A model generated the notes under the pieces. It was not told the origin of the DNA and ran no database searches. It was given only the letters and a program-made list of their open reading frames with translations. Shown in pieces: positions 16,969 to 27,900 of a stretch of DNA of 57,029 bases. The position numbers were made by a program, and so were the translations under genes. The DNA comes from Kiritimatiellia bacterium. GTDB lineage: Bacteria > Verrucomicrobiota > Kiritimatiellia > JAAZAB01. How positions within the stretch are numbered: position 1 is the first letter of the stretch; each line of letters begins with the position of its first letter. The stretch is from positions 110,254 to 167,282 of the forward strand of contig JAQUMN010000003.1 of the NCBI GenBank assembly GCA_028718125.1, read 5' to 3'.

Positions 16969-19074
16969 ATGAAAAACGCATCGTTTGTAGAAGTCAATGT
17001 CGGCAACAAAATTTTGCGCATCGAAACCGGTTTGCTGGCCCAACAGGCCCAGGGCGCGGTCACCGTGCAATCAGGCGAAACCATCCTCTTCTCGGCCGTC
17101 ACGGCCGCAAACGCCCCCCGGGAGGGTTTTGATTATTTTCCGCTACAGGTCGAATACCGCGAAAAATATTACGCCGCCGGCAAATTTCCCGGCGGTTTTT
17201 TCAAGCGCGAAGCGCGCCCTTCCGAAAAGGAAGTTCTCACGGCCAGGCTCACCGACCGGCCCATCCGGGCCCTGTTCCAGAAGGGCTTCCGCAATGAAGT
17301 GCAGATCAACAATATGCTGCTTTCGGCCGACGGCGAAACCGACGCCGATATTCTCAGCATCGTGGCCTCCAGCGCGGCGCTGACGCTTTCGGACCTGCCC
17401 TTTTACGGACCGATCGCCGGCGTGCGCGTGGGCCGCGTGAACGGCGCCTGGGTGCTGAACCCAACGCACAGCGAACGCGCCAACAGCGACCTGGACCTCA
17501 TTTATGCCTGCACGCGCGATTTGCCCATAATGATCGAGGGCGACGCCAAGGAAATTTCGGAAGCGGACCTGCTGACGGCCATGAAAACAGCCCACGCGGC
17601 CTGCGTTGCCATTATTGACGCCCAGTTGGCCCTGCGACGCAAGCTCGGGCTCCCGGACAAGGTTGTCGCCGACCTGGTCGAGGACCAGACGTTGATCACC
17701 GCGGCGCGCAAGCTGGCCGGAACCGAGCTTGCCGAAGTCCTGTGCATAGCGAGCAAGCAGGAACGCCGGACGCGCATGAACGCGATTTGCGAGATGCTTA
17801 AGACAAAACTCGCGGAACAAATCCCGGAAATGACCGACGAGCAGTTTCGCGCCATGTTTGACGAGCTGGAAATCGAAACCGTGCGCGCCAACGTCCTTAA
17901 CTCGAGCCGCCGCATCGGTGGGCGCGCCTTCGACGCCATCCGGACATTGACCGCGGATGTCGGCCTGCTTCCACGCGCGCATGGATCGGCCCTTTTCAGC
18001 CGCGGCGAGACGCAGGCCCTGGGCACCGTAACCCTGGGCAGCAAGGGTGACATTCAGAAACTGGACGCCATCACGGGCGGGCCGGCGGAAAAGAAATTCA
18101 TGTTGCACTATAATTTCCCGCCCTACTGCGTCGGCGAAGTCGGCCGGTTAGGTTCAACCGGGCGGCGCGAGCAGGGCCACGGCGCGCTGGCGGAACGCTC
18201 GCTGGATGCGGTGATGCCTCATGATTATCCCTATACCGTCCGCCTGGTTTCGGACATCATGGGCTCCAACGGATCGAGCTCCATGGCCAGCGTGTGCGTC
18301 GGCACCCTGGCGCTCATGGATGCGGGCGTGCCCATTCGCCAGCCTGTGGCCGGCATTTCCGTAGGGCTGTTCACCGGCGGGAGCCGTGCCGTGCTGGTCA
18401 CCGACATTATCGGCGAGGAAGATCATTGCGGGGACATGGATTTTAAGGTCGCCGGCACGCGTCAGGGCATTACCGGGTTCCAGGTGGATTTGAAAATCCG
18501 CGGGCTTGACTGGGAACTGGTGGCGCAGGCGTTTGAAAAGGCCCGCGTTGCCCGTCTGCAGATTCTGGACTTCATGGCGACGATCCTGGAGAAGCCGCGC
18601 AATGAAATGTCCCCCTACGCGCCGCGTGTTTCGGTCGTCAAGATCAATCCCGAAAAGATCGGCGCGCTGATTGGACCCGGCGGCAAGAACATCCGCCGCA
18701 TCACGGACATGACGGACACCCAGATCGATATCGAGGATGACGGCACGGTCAGCATCTTCAGCGCCAACCAGGCCTCGATGGATATGGCCCTGCGCGAAGT
18801 CAGCCTGGTCTCGGCTGAGGCCGAGGAAGGCGTGATCTATAACGGCACGGTGACGGGCATCAAGGAATTCGGCGCCTTCGTGGAAATTTTCCCGGGACGC
18901 GACGGCCTGGTGCACATCAGCGAACTGGCCGATTTCCGCGTGAATTCCGTGGAAGATATCTGTAAGATAGGCGACCAGATGTGGGTCAAGTGCATCGGCG
19001 TGGATGAGCGCGGAAAAATCCGCCTGAGCCGCCGCGCCGCCATGCAGGAAAAAGGGCTGACGGACAAGAAATGA
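16969..19074 (+). CDS. pnp: Polyribonucleotide nucleotidyltransferase (PNPase)
   Basis: The 701-residue phosphorolytic 3'-5' exoribonuclease of the RNA degradosome. Two RNase PH domains flank an all-helical linker: the first begins [20 protein letters not shown]; the second has [34 protein letters not shown] and [16 protein letters not shown] with the catalytic acidic residues. KH ([15 protein letters not shown]) and S1 ([20 protein letters not shown]) domains close the protein. The ATG is preceded by AAGGAA. Length is normal. Confidence 0.97.
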   Translation: MKNASFVEVNVGNKILRIETGLLAQQAQGAVTVQSGETILFSAVTAANAPREGFDYFPLQVEYREKYYAAGKFPGGFFKREARPSEKEVLTARLTDRPIRALFQKGFRNEVQINNMLLSADGETDADILSIVASSAALTLSDLPFYGPIAGVRVGRVNGAWVLNPTHSERANSDLDLIYACTRDLPIMIEGDAKEISEADLLTAMKTAHAACVAIIDAQLALRRKLGLPDKVVADLVEDQTLITAARKLAGTELAEVLCIASKQERRTRMNAICEMLKTKLAEQIPEMTDEQFRAMFDELEIETVRANVLNSSRRIGGRAFDAIRTLTADVGLLPRAHGSALFSRGETQALGTVTLGSKGDIQKLDAITGGPAEKKFMLHYNFPPYCVGEVGRLGSTGRREQGHGALAERSLDAVMPHDYPYTVRLVSDIMGSNGSSSMASVCVGTLALMDAGVPIRQPVAGISVGLFTGGSRAVLVTDIIGEEDHCGDMDFKVAGTRQGITGFQVDLKIRGLDWELVAQAFEKARVARLQILDFMATILEKPRNEMSPYAPRVSVVKINPEKIGALIGPGGKNIRRITDMTDTQIDIEDDGTVSIFSANQASMDMALREVSLVSAEAEEGVIYNGTVTGIKEFGAFVEIFPGRDGLVHISELADFRVNSVEDICKIGDQMWVKCIGVDERGKIRLSRRAAMQEKGLTDKK

Positions 19075-19077
19075 AGC

Positions 19078-19158
19078 AGGCTGAGGGCTGAAGGCTGTGG
19101 ACCGCAGGCTTTAAGCTGTTAACCCGCGGTCGACAGTCCACGGCCCACGGTCGCAACA
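19078..19158. repeat. Phrase-repeat DNA after pnp
   Basis: CAGGCTGAGGGCTGAAGGCTG, then GGACCGCAGGCTTTAAGCTG and CGACAGTCCACGGCCCACGG. Same quasi-periodic class as elsewhere; it fills the space between pnp and the HIT gene. Confidence 0.6.
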
Positions 19159-19179
19159 CTGTCATGGAGGTTGCAGGCT

Positions 19180-19599
19180 ATGAACACCGACTGCATCTTC
19201 TGCAAGATCGTGGCGGGCCAATTGCCATGCTGCAAGGTGTATGAAGACACCGACACGCTGGCCTTCATGGATATCGGCCCGATTGTCCCCGGCCACACGC
19301 TGGTCATTCCCAGGATGCATGTTGATCCCCTCATGGCGGCGCCCCCGGAAGTTTTGCAAAAACTGATCGTCGTGGTGCAGAAAATTGCGCGGGCCCAACT
19401 CAAGGCTTTCAAGGCCGACGGGATCAACGTAATCCAGTCCAATGGCCGGGCGGCCGGTCAGTTAGTGCCCCATCTGCATTTTCACGTGATTCCCCGGTTT
19501 GCCGCCGACGGCCACCACTGGAACTGGATCCCGCGCCCTTATGCAAAGAGCGAAGAAATGGGAGCCCTGGCGGAGAAGATCAGGGGGGCCCTGGAATGA
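19180..19599 (+). CDS. HIT family protein (Hint-type nucleotide hydrolase)
   Basis: A 139-residue histidine-triad protein. CIFCKIVAG with two cysteines at the N terminus, GHTLVIPRMH, and the active-site HLHFHV (His98, His100, His102) preceded by GQLVPHL. Family members hydrolyse purine phosphoramidates or dinucleoside polyphosphates. GGAGG nine bases before the ATG at 19180 decides the start over an in-frame TTG at 19171. Confidence 0.9.
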   Translation: MNTDCIFCKIVAGQLPCCKVYEDTDTLAFMDIGPIVPGHTLVIPRMHVDPLMAAPPEVLQKLIVVVQKIARAQLKAFKADGINVIQSNGRAAGQLVPHLHFHVIPRFAADGHHWNWIPRPYAKSEEMGALAEKIRGALE

Positions 19600-19788
19600 A
19601 GAGGGGCAGACACCTTACGACGGACACCAGACCGGAGGGCGAACAGTAAAAATATGGCGCAACTTTGCCGTTCTATTGAACGGCTGCTACAACGATCTGG
19701 TGTAGCCGCGGTTCGTAAGAACCGCTACGGATGGTCATGCCATGGCACATCCGCATAAGGCGAAAAATTCCCACATACATCAAATCTT

Positions 19789-20187
19789 ATGCCAACAGTC
19801 ACCTTTACAGAAGCCGTGGCGCAGATCCTAAAGGAAGATCCCCGCTACGCCCCGGAGGCTTATCCATTTATCCGGGAAGCGCTGGATTTTGCCACCCAGT
19901 CGCTGAAAAAGCCGTCGGAAGGCCCGGGACGTCATGTGACCGCCGCCGAATTGCTGGAAGGCATTCGCCAGTACGCGCTCAAGGAATACGGCCCCATGGC
20001 CATGACGGTCCTGAACTCCTGGGGCATACGGCAATGCGCGGACTTCGGCCAGATCGTGTTCAACCTGGTTAACAAGGAATTCCTGGGGAAAACCGAAGAG
20101 GATTCCGTGCGCGATTTCGACCATGGATATGATTTCGAAACCGTCTTCCGCGCTCCTTTCGAACCGGATGAAAGCAATGCCGAATGA
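19789..20187 (+). CDS. Verrucomicrobia/Planctomycetes-restricted small protein (Minf_1886 type)
   Basis: A 132-residue protein resembling the TIGR04138/Minf_1886 family, known to me as limited to Verrucomicrobia and Planctomycetes relatives. Visible features: FTEAVAQILKEDPRYAPEAY, a predicted helix FIREALDFATQ, HVTAAELLEGIRQYALKEYG and WGIRQCADFGQIVFNLVN, all predicted helical. No catalytic motif is evident and the function is unknown. It is useful mainly as a lineage marker. Confidence 0.75.
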   Translation: MPTVTFTEAVAQILKEDPRYAPEAYPFIREALDFATQSLKKPSEGPGRHVTAAELLEGIRQYALKEYGPMAMTVLNSWGIRQCADFGQIVFNLVNKEFLGKTEEDSVRDFDHGYDFETVFRAPFEPDESNAE

Positions 20188-20203
20188 TGGTATGACAAAC
20201 GGA

Positions 20204-23053
20204 ATGAAAATACTGCGTGCCTGGTTATTCGTTCTTCGTTCTTCGTTCGATTCATCGTCCGTTTTCCGGCGTCTGTCATACGGCGTCGGGCTTCTGGCAT
20301 CAGTCTTCTGTCTCTCCGCTTCCGGCGCCGCGCCGGCGGAGGACGCCCTCAATCAGATCGCCGCCGGCGTTAACCGGTTCGTGCTGGACAACGGCCTGAC
20401 CTTGCTCACGCGCGAGGATGCCAGCGCGCCCGTTGTGTCCATCCAAATCTGGGTCGGCGCCGGCGCCGTGCACGAGCAGGAATTTGTGGGCGGGGGCCTT
20501 TCGCACCTGATCGAACACATGATTTTCAAGGGGACTCCGCAGCGCCCGCCGGGCAACATCAGCCGGGCCATTAACGACCTGGGCGGCACGATTAACGCCT
20601 ACACCTCCCTGGATCGCACGGTTTTCTTGGTGGATATCCCGTCCGCGCACTGGTCAAAAGGCCTGACCGTGCTGGCTGACGCCGTAATGAACGCCTCCTT
20701 CCCGGAAGAAGAATGGCGGCGCGAGAAAGACGTTATCCTCCGCGAAATGGCCATGGGCAAGGACAACCCGGAACGGCGAATCTCCGAACTGCTGTGCCAG
20801 ACGGCCTATCGCATGCATCCTTACCGGGCGCCCGTAATCGGCTACGAGGATATTTTTAAAACATTGACCCGCGCCGACCTGCTTGCTTTTTTCCGCCGCC
20901 ATTACATGCCCAACAATATGATCGTGGCCATCGTGGGGGATGTGCGCGTTGACGACGTCCGCGCCGAGGTCCGGAAACAATTTGACGGCTATCCACGCCG
21001 CGCTTATCCGGGGATAGTCCTCCCCGCCGAGCCGGAGCAAATCGGCCTGCGCACCGCCCGCCAGGCGGGCGCCTGGAGCGTTGCGCGCCTGGAATGGGCC
21101 TGGCACACCGTGCCCTTGAGCCATCCCGATGCGCCCGCCCTGGATATGCTGGCGGCCATCGTCGGCCAGGGGCGCAGTTCGTGCCTGGTCCGCGCAATCA
21201 AGGAAAACAAGAAGCTGGTCTCCCAGATTGACGCCTGGTCGTTCACCCCCCGCGAGGCCGGACTTTTCGGCATCAGCGCCGTGTTCGACCCGACCAACGA
21301 ACCCGCGCTCACCCGGGCGCTGGAAGTGGAAATTGAGCGCTTTGCTGCCGCGCCGTTCAGCCCGGAGGAAATCGAAAAAGCGCGCCGGCAGATGCTGACC
21401 GGGACGCTCTGCGCATTCCAGACGATGCACGGCCAGGCCGACCAATTCGCCTCGGGCGAATTTTATGCCGGCACGCCCGCCTTTTTCCAGGTCTACTTGC
21501 GGCGTTTGCGCGGCGTCACTCCCGCCACCCTGACCGCCGTTGTGCGCCACTATCTGACGCCGGATAACTTGACCAGGGCGGCGCTTGTGCCGGAAGAGAA
21601 GCAAACGCTCGGTGCCCAACGTTTACCCGCCAAAGGCGGCGCCGAAGGCGACCAGGGCCCAACATCGGACGTCGAAGGTCGAAAGTCAGAAGTCAGAGAT
21701 CAGAGGTCAGCGGCCAGCAATCAGCAAACATCCAATATCCAACTCGCCACAGGCGAGCAAGCACTTGTCCGCCTTACGGCGGATCGAACATCGAACGCCA
21801 AAGGTCTGAAATCAGCAATCAGCAATCCGCAATCCGCAATTCTTAGTAACGGACTGGTCCTGCTGACGCGCGAAGACCATAAACTGCCTTTTGTTGATTT
21901 CCGGGTAGCCTGCGGCGGGGGACTTTTATTTGAAAATGAAAGCAATAACGGCATTTCATCACTGGCGGCGGAACTGTTGACGCGCGGCACCACGCGGCGT
22001 TCGGCCGAGGAAATTGCAGCCAAAGTGGAATCCCGCGGCGGAAATTTTTCGGCGTTTGCGGGGCAAAACAGCTTCGGCCTGAAGATGTTCTGTCTCAAGG
22101 AAGATGCCGGCGATTTTATGGATCTGCTGGCCGATTGTTTGCTGCAACCCGTATTTGCGGCGGATGAAATCGCCAAGCAAAAGGCGGTTCAACTGGCCGC
22201 GATCAAGCAACAGCGCGAAGCGCCTATGTTCCTTGCCCAGGAAGCCCTGCGCCAGGTCCTTTTCCCGGACCATCCTTATCGCTTCAGCCCGGAGGGCACG
22301 AGCGCCTCGGTCCAGGCGTTGTCCCGCGAGGCCTTGCGGGACTATCATGCCAAAATGGTGGTAAGCGGCAACACCGTGCTGGCCATCTTTGGCGACATCA
22401 CTCCCGAGGACGCCCGCGCCCTGGCCGAGCGGTTCCTGGGCCGGTTTCCCGCCGGAATGCGTCCGGCAGTGGAACACAAGGCAAGCCAACCGGATTTGCC
22501 TAGACAAGTTGTGCAAACGGTTCCCAAAGAGCAGACTATTATACTGACCGGGTTTCCGGGCATCGATTTGAAAGATCCCCGCCGTGATGCGCTGGATATT
22601 TTGCGGGAAGCCATGAACGGGCTGTCTTCCGATCTCATGAAGCATATTCGGGATGAGCAAGGCCTGGTATATTACACCGGCGTCCTGCAGAGACCGGGTT
22701 TGGAACCGGGATTCCTGGCCCTTTATGCGGGCACGCATACGGGCGCATTGGACCGTGTCCAGGGACTGATGCAGGAGGAAGTCCGGCGGGTAACAACCCG
22801 GGGTTTGCGCACCGAGGAGTTCGAGAGAGCGCGCGCACAGCTCATCGCCGATCATCAGCAAAGCCTGCAACTGAGCGGGGAAATAGCCCTTGAATGCGCC
22901 CTTGACGAATTGTACGGCCTGGGCTATGGCTACAGTTTTACGCTGGAGCAGCGCCTGCAGGCGCTGACGCCGGAAGATGTTCGAAAAGCCGCGGCATCAT
23001 TGCTGACACCGGAAAAAACCGTTAATATTATCGTCATGCCGGAAGCCAGATGA
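20204..23053 (+). CDS. Fused two-lobe M16 (pitrilysin/processing-peptidase-like) metallopeptidase
   Basis: About 949 residues. The first M16 unit has the inverted zinc motif HLIEH (His101, Glu104, His105) and a downstream glutamate in EEEWRREKDVILREM. The second unit (from about residue 546, LSNGLVLLTREDHKLPFV) keeps the fold but has SSLAAE in place of HxxEH, so it is the inactive partner, as when separate active and inactive M16 genes are fused. The linker (about 480-545) is encoded by phrase-repeat DNA, and the N-terminal leader, which ends in a hydrophobic signal-like stretch, is also repeat-like. Start chosen at 20204, 17 bases after the previous gene. Confidence 0.88.
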   Translation: MKILRAWLFVLRSSFDSSSVFRRLSYGVGLLASVFCLSASGAAPAEDALNQIAAGVNRFVLDNGLTLLTREDASAPVVSIQIWVGAGAVHEQEFVGGGLSHLIEHMIFKGTPQRPPGNISRAINDLGGTINAYTSLDRTVFLVDIPSAHWSKGLTVLADAVMNASFPEEEWRREKDVILREMAMGKDNPERRISELLCQTAYRMHPYRAPVIGYEDIFKTLTRADLLAFFRRHYMPNNMIVAIVGDVRVDDVRAEVRKQFDGYPRRAYPGIVLPAEPEQIGLRTARQAGAWSVARLEWAWHTVPLSHPDAPALDMLAAIVGQGRSSCLVRAIKENKKLVSQIDAWSFTPREAGLFGISAVFDPTNEPALTRALEVEIERFAAAPFSPEEIEKARRQMLTGTLCAFQTMHGQADQFASGEFYAGTPAFFQVYLRRLRGVTPATLTAVVRHYLTPDNLTRAALVPEEKQTLGAQRLPAKGGAEGDQGPTSDVEGRKSEVRDQRSAASNQQTSNIQLATGEQALVRLTADRTSNAKGLKSAISNPQSAILSNGLVLLTREDHKLPFVDFRVACGGGLLFENESNNGISSLAAELLTRGTTRRSAEEIAAKVESRGGNFSAFAGQNSFGLKMFCLKEDAGDFMDLLADCLLQPVFAADEIAKQKAVQLAAIKQQREAPMFLAQEALRQVLFPDHPYRFSPEGTSASVQALSREALRDYHAKMVVSGNTVLAIFGDITPEDARALAERFLGRFPAGMRPAVEHKASQPDLPRQVVQTVPKEQTIILTGFPGIDLKDPRRDALDILREAMNGLSSDLMKHIRDEQGLVYYTGVLQRPGLEPGFLALYAGTHTGALDRVQGLMQEEVRRVTTRGLRTEEFERARAQLIADHQQSLQLSGEIALECALDELYGLGYGYSFTLEQRLQALTPEDVRKAAASLLTPEKTVNIIVMPEAR
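21655..21840. repeat. Phrase-repeat DNA forming the M16 interdomain linker
   Basis: AACATCGGACGTCGAAGGTC, AGTCAGAAGTCAGAGATCAG, CAGCAATCAGCAAACATCC and CAGCAATCAGCAATCCGC-type phrases, with CGCCTTACGGCGGATCG in the middle. It is read in frame without stops between the two peptidase lobes. Confidence 0.75.
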
Positions 23054-23060
23054 GCGGAAT

Positions 23061-23188
23061 TTTGCCCGCGAAACACGCGAAAGAAACGCTAACAGGAACT
23101 TTTTATTTTCATGAAAAGATTAGGAAACAAATTAATTGCGATTATCCCTATAATTATTTAGCGTCGTTTCGCGTGTTTCGCGGGCAAA
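23061..23188. repeat. Element with 22-bp perfect terminal inverted repeats
   Basis: Arms at 23061-23082 and 23167-23188 (TTTGCCCGCGAAACACGCGA plus AA, and its exact complement) enclose an AT-rich 84-base centre. It starts seven bases after the M16 stop. It could act as a terminator-like hairpin or be a MITE. Confidence 0.8.
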
Positions 23189-23320
23189 GTCTTATTCCTG
23201 AAAACAATCGGGTGTTCGAGGATTTTCCGAATTTTGTTCTGGCAAAGACTTGAATGGGGTGGCGTCCGCCTGCTACGGGGAGCGATCTTATTTCGGGCGA
23301 GCGTTACGCACGCCCGATGT

Positions 23321-23491
23321 AGTGTGGTTCGAATTCGGTTGCCGCCGAAGGCGGATTCGCAAAAGCAAGGTCAGCTTGGGACGGATGCGGGCGCGCGGCG
23401 CGCCGCGCTATACTCGTGTATGCGCAAGCGCCGGAAGCCCGCAGACGGCTCAAGATCGCCGCCGCGTTTTGCGAACCAAATTCGAAACACT
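23321..23491 (-). repeat. Hairpin element H, copy 1 (inverted orientation)
   Basis: Ends AGTGTGGTTCGAATTCGGTT and GAACCAAATTCGAAACACT form terminal inverted repeats. The central stem (23397-23432) pairs GCGC-TATAC with GTAT-GCGC around loop TCGT. The body aligns in reverse with copies at 35612-35811 and 51488-51657 but is strongly diverged, and the stem bases differ while pairing is kept. Confidence 0.7.
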
Positions 23492-23541
23492 CGAAGCATA
23501 AAACAGACGAAGAAGTAGACAATTATCATAGGAGGCATTCC

Positions 23542-23988
23542 ATGAACGAATCCAAGTCCGATATCAACAAGATGCTCTTCATGCACCTGGTCTCGATGCT
23601 GGCAATGTCGGCAATTCAGCAGATGGGCAAGCTGGTGGACCCAGCCACCGGCAAGGCGGAAACGAACCTGGACGCCGCCCAGGCCACAATCGACATGCTG
23701 GACATGCTGGAGCTCAAGACACGCGGCAATCTGGACGCCGAAGAGACCAAGCTGATCAAAGACACGCTGATGAGCCTGAAGATGAATTATGTGGAAAGCC
23801 AGGATCTAAAGACAGACGCCCGACGACAGACGACGGACGACAGACCGGAGAAGGCGGAAGCCGGAGGCCAGACGCCAGACGCCGGACACCAGACGGCGGA
23901 AAAGAAAGGTCAGAAAGAAGAAAGCGGCCAGAAGTCAGCAAGCGCGGATGACGGCAAGACGCCGAAGTATCACAAGAAGTATGAATAA
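23542..23988 (+). CDS. DUF1844 family protein with repeat-derived tail
   Basis: A 148-residue protein. Residues 1-89 match DUF1844 (PF08899), a small helical domain: LFMHLVSMLAMSAIQQMGKL, NLDAAQATIDMLDMLELKT and EETKLIKDTLMSLKMNYVE. Residues 90-148 are a hydrophilic Gln/Asp/Lys-rich tail encoded by CAGACG-type phrase DNA. GGAGG just upstream fixes the ATG at 23542; the frame open to 23416 lies in the H element. Function unknown; it is common in PVC and deltaproteobacterial genomes. Confidence 0.8.
   Translation: MNESKSDINKMLFMHLVSMLAMSAIQQMGKLVDPATGKAETNLDAAQATIDMLDMLELKTRGNLDAEETKLIKDTLMSLKMNYVESQDLKTDARRQTTDDRPEKAEAGGQTPDAGHQTAEKKGQKEESGQKSASADDGKTPKYHKKYE
23808..23905. repeat. Phrase-repeat DNA in the DUF1844 gene
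   Basis: GACAGACGCCCGACGACAGA, CGACGGACGACAGACCGG and CCAGACGCCAGACGCCGGAC. It resumes after the gene at about 24010-24062 as GGCGTCTGGTGTC and CCGGTGTCTG. Confidence 0.75.
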
Positions 23989-24069
23989 AAATCAGCTAAA
24001 CAGACAAGCACCCGTCATTTGCCGGGCCGGCGTCTGGTGTCTTGGCTTCCGGTGTCTGTTCGTACGATC

Positions 24070-24918
24070 CTACGGCCCCGCCACGGCGGCCACATCGGCT
24101 TCGTTGCCGGCATCCTCGATGAACGTGGCATTCATGGCGCGACCGGATAACGTAGTCGCGTTAATCAATGTTCCTTGCAGAACGCCGACCAGCGTCACAT
24201 TGTATCCCTGCGAAACGCCCGTGGCGCTGAACTGGGCCACCACCGGACCGGATGTCGGCAAAATAACATCAGGCGCATAGGGATCGACTATCATACCGCC
24301 CGTGGTCCGCACGGTGCCTATGGTGCCTTCATACATGGTCCCGTTACTATCCGTGATCTGAACCTTATTGCCCGTCTGATACACCACAAACGAATAAATG
24401 GCATTCCCGTGGTTGCCCTGGGAAGGATTGGCCGACGAGCTTGAGTATTGATAAGTTCCCAGAAGTTCGGTGCCGTTGGCCAGCGGGGCCGGGAAGGTCA
24501 ATGCCCAGGCGTGGGTGCTGTAATTGAACGTGCCGGTGGAACCATCCGCCGGAGTGACCGCGAGCGAAACCGTGTCGGCCGTGGTGCTGACCGAGTCCGT
24601 GAACCGGTAGCCGCCGATGGTGAAAATGGTCAGCGACCCGCGCACGGGCCTATGCCCGGTCTGTCCGTTGAACGCCGTGTTTGTGCCGGTTCCCGTGCCC
24701 AGGTGCTCGTCCGAAACCGTATTGGTGACGGTGACCGCGTTGGTGGAGCCGAACGAGCGCACCAGTATGCCGTTATCCTCGGCCTTATAGGAGCCGCTGA
24801 AGTCCACCCAGTTGCCGGAGTCATCCCAGGAATTGACCCCGCTGCCGGCAGTCCATTCGCAACCGGTAAAGGCAAGCGCGCAACAGGTTAGGCCGATAAG
24901 CTGCAAAAATATTTTCAT
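24070..24918 (-). CDS. Secreted lipoprotein, function unknown
   Basis: A 282-residue protein with a signal peptide and lipobox LAFTGC (Cys20), so it should be lipid-anchored. The mature part is Thr/Ser/Gly/Asn-rich and beta-strand-rich: DSGNWVDFSGSYKAEDNG, GSLTIFTIGGYRFTDSV, IYSFVVYQTGNKVQITDSNG and GMYEGTIGTVRTTGG-like strands. It looks like a small beta-barrel or sandwich. It lies directly downstream of the giant secreted protein on the same strand, with 58 bases between, suggesting joint expression. No known domain is recognised. Confidence 0.75.
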   Translation of the reverse strand: MKIFLQLIGLTCCALAFTGCEWTAGSGVNSWDDSGNWVDFSGSYKAEDNGILVRSFGSTNAVTVTNTVSDEHLGTGTGTNTAFNGQTGHRPVRGSLTIFTIGGYRFTDSVSTTADTVSLAVTPADGSTGTFNYSTHAWALTFPAPLANGTELLGTYQYSSSSANPSQGNHGNAIYSFVVYQTGNKVQITDSNGTMYEGTIGTVRTTGGMIVDPYAPDVILPTSGPVVAQFSATGVSQGYNVTLVGVLQGTLINATTLSGRAMNATFIEDAGNEADVAAVAGP

Positions 24919-24976
24919 TAGGGCTCCTATTTGCTAATGCAGGATCCAGCGTTTTTAACTTTCATTCGACATTACT

Positions 24977-27900
24977 TTAGAATCTGCCTTTAAGAATCGG
25001 CGAAGAGCCCGGCCCGCCGAAGCCGCCCGCGTAACTGGCGCCGCTCCAGCAGTAGATGTACCACGCACCGGTATTCGTGTCGTAAATGGCCAAGTCCGTG
25101 CGGCCATCGCCATCGTAATCGCCAGGCACCGGCACGCACCCGGCCCAGCCAAAGCCGCCTTGAGCAGATTGCCCGGTCGTGGTGTATATTATCCAGCCCC
25201 CGGTGGATTCGTTGAACAGGCAGTAATCACTGCGGCCATCGCCGTCGTAGTCGCCCGGCACGGGCATCCACCCCGGCCCGCCCAACCCGCCGCTGGAAAC
25301 GGACCAAGTCCCGTAATACTTATGCGCACACCCAATCATCCAGTTACCCGTTGCGGGCGCATACAAGGCATAGTCCACGGCGCCATCACCGTTGTAGTCG
25401 CCCGGCACCGGTATCATCCCGGGCGCGCCGAAACTGCGGACATCCAGACGGCCGGACCAGAGGTTGTAAATATACCAGTAGCTGCTATCGGTATCGTATA
25501 CGCCCAGCTCCGTGTGGCCGTCGCCATCGTAATCGCCCTGCACCGGCACCATGGAAGCGTCGCCGAACCCGCCGGCCACGGGTTGCCGGCCGCTCTGCGT
25601 AAAGTAGATGGTCCAGAGGCCCTTGTCGTAGAACGAGAAATCGGTGCGGCCGTCGCCGTCATAATCGCCCACCATCGGCAGGGAGAGTCCGTCGCCGTCA
25701 TAATCGCCCGCCATCGGAGTTTGCGCGCTCCCGAAGGGACATTCGAAGTAGCCGACGTTCATGGTAAACACGCGCCAGATTCCGGCGTTATAGTCGTAGA
25801 TCCCGATGTCACTGCGGCCATCGCCGTCGTAGTCGCCCGGGCTGGCCCATGCATCCGTGCAAAGCGGACGGTAGGTCGGATAGGTTTCCGGATCACCCGA
25901 ATCGTAGCGCAGCGGATCGGTGTGGTAGCGCAATAGTTCGGCGCCGTCGGAGTAGCCGTCGCCATCCGTGTCGCGCATATTGGGGTTAAGCTCCGAGCCG
26001 ACCGAAGTTATGCGCCGGGCAAACCCGAACACGGCGCCGTTATAATGCGACTCGAACCCATCGGACAAGCCATCGCCATCCGTATCCCAGGAGGACGGAT
26101 TCTGGTTGACGCCGTCCTTGATATATTCCTCAAGGTTGGTTTCGCCGTCGCCGTCGAAATCCATTTCGCCGGTCTGGTTCAGGTTGCCGAAATAGGCCAT
26201 TTCCCAGGCATCGGGCAAGTCGTCATTATCGGTGTCCCTGTCGCGGATAATAATGTTGGCGCCATTGACAACCTGGGCGCCGGTGAGATTCACCACGCCG
26301 GGCTGGTAGAAATTATCCTGGTCGCGGTAGAAGCCGAACGACGACCAGTAATCCAACCTGCCGCTGGGACCCGTGCCGCCGACGGGAGAAACGTCCAGGA
26401 AGGCGCGCACATAATAGTTGCCTTGTTGCAAGCCGTACAGGGTATAGGAGCATTTAACCACGCTGGCGCTGGCAGGCGGAGTCAGCGTCATGCGCGCCGC
26501 GGGCTTGCCGCTAAAACCGCGATTATCGAAGGCTTCCACGATAATCCTTGTGGCCGGCACCTTGCCGAAGTAATAGATATCGCCGGAAACCGAGTACGAA
26601 TAGGTAGCGGACAAATTAACCGTAAAGGTCGACCAATCCGACAAGGCGCTTTCGCTCCGTGGATTCCAGCCGGCGACGCGCCAACGATAAACCCCGTTAG
26701 GCAAATCGTTCAAATACATGGGCAACTCGTCGCGGAAATACCCGTCGTTATCCCGATAGGGCACCGGGTAATATGTATCCAAAACAGAATTGTAACTGCC
26801 ATTCGCTGCGCGTCGTTCAATCTGCAAACGATAGCGCGTGGAATAGAAATCCATATTCCAGGCGAGCGCACCACGCGCATAATAAAAATTGCCGCCGAGC
26901 GGAGATATGAGCGTGGGTTTGGTCGGCGAGGACGGCCAATTGACCGCAAAAACGCCATGGCGATCCGCCGGCAAGCCCAAGGCATACCATCGGTAAGTGC
27001 CGGCAGCCAGCCCGTATATTCCGGCCATCTGGAAATCCCATTCGCCAAATGAAGGGCCGGTTTTCCATTTATCCAATACCGTCGGAGCCCCGGATTGGCT
27101 AATCTTGCTGAAAACCAGGTGATACAGCGCGTCCCATGAGGCGGAAGTTGTATTGTCCGACAAAACAGCGCGGCTATACCCCGGCTGGTTATCGGATATC
27201 CCCACCCGGAAGCCGCTGCAGGGTGTGGCATTCATATAGAAGAACTGGCCCGGGTCTTCGCCCTGGCCGGCGGGCTCGGTAGAATAGGTTTCGCCGACGT
27301 TATTTCCGGTCCAGGAATTATCGTTGTTAAGGTCCAGATATCCAAACAGCCTGAATGCACCTTCATGCAAACCCGTCAGACTGAAATTACCCAGGGCATC
27401 ACACGCTACCTGGCCGGCGGCATGGTTAAGGGGTGTAATCATATTCGTGCTCGGCAATCCCCGGACACGCGCCGTGGTCAGCGCCACGAAGTTCGTGCCG
27501 TAATAATGCACCGTTCCCGAAACCGCCGGCGTAGGATAACTCGACGAACTGGAGGGATCGGTGCCGCCAATGAACTCCTGGTAGTTGCTCCAGCCATCGC
27601 CATCCAAGTCCAGGTTGGCATCGTCCTTCTGGGGATCGAGGCCATACTGGTCTTCCCAGACATCCGGCATGCCGTCGCCATCGGTATACATTTCGCCATA
27701 GGTGCGGGAATACACACCGCGCGGGTAATCGTAATCGCCGACGCCGGTGCCGTAGGTTTCGGAATTGAGCGGATCGGTGCCGGCCTGGTATTCGGCAAAG
27801 TTGCTCAAGCCGTCATGGTCCGGATCGCCCCACTTGCCGTTATCACCGGTGTCGTCTTCGGGATTGAGCCCGTAAAGCTGCTCCCACCAGTCCGGCAAGC

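Noticed and set aside
23945..24280. 110-codon + strand frame downstream of the DUF1844 gene
   Set aside because: Mostly antisense to the lipoprotein gene, which has a clear signal peptide and lipobox.
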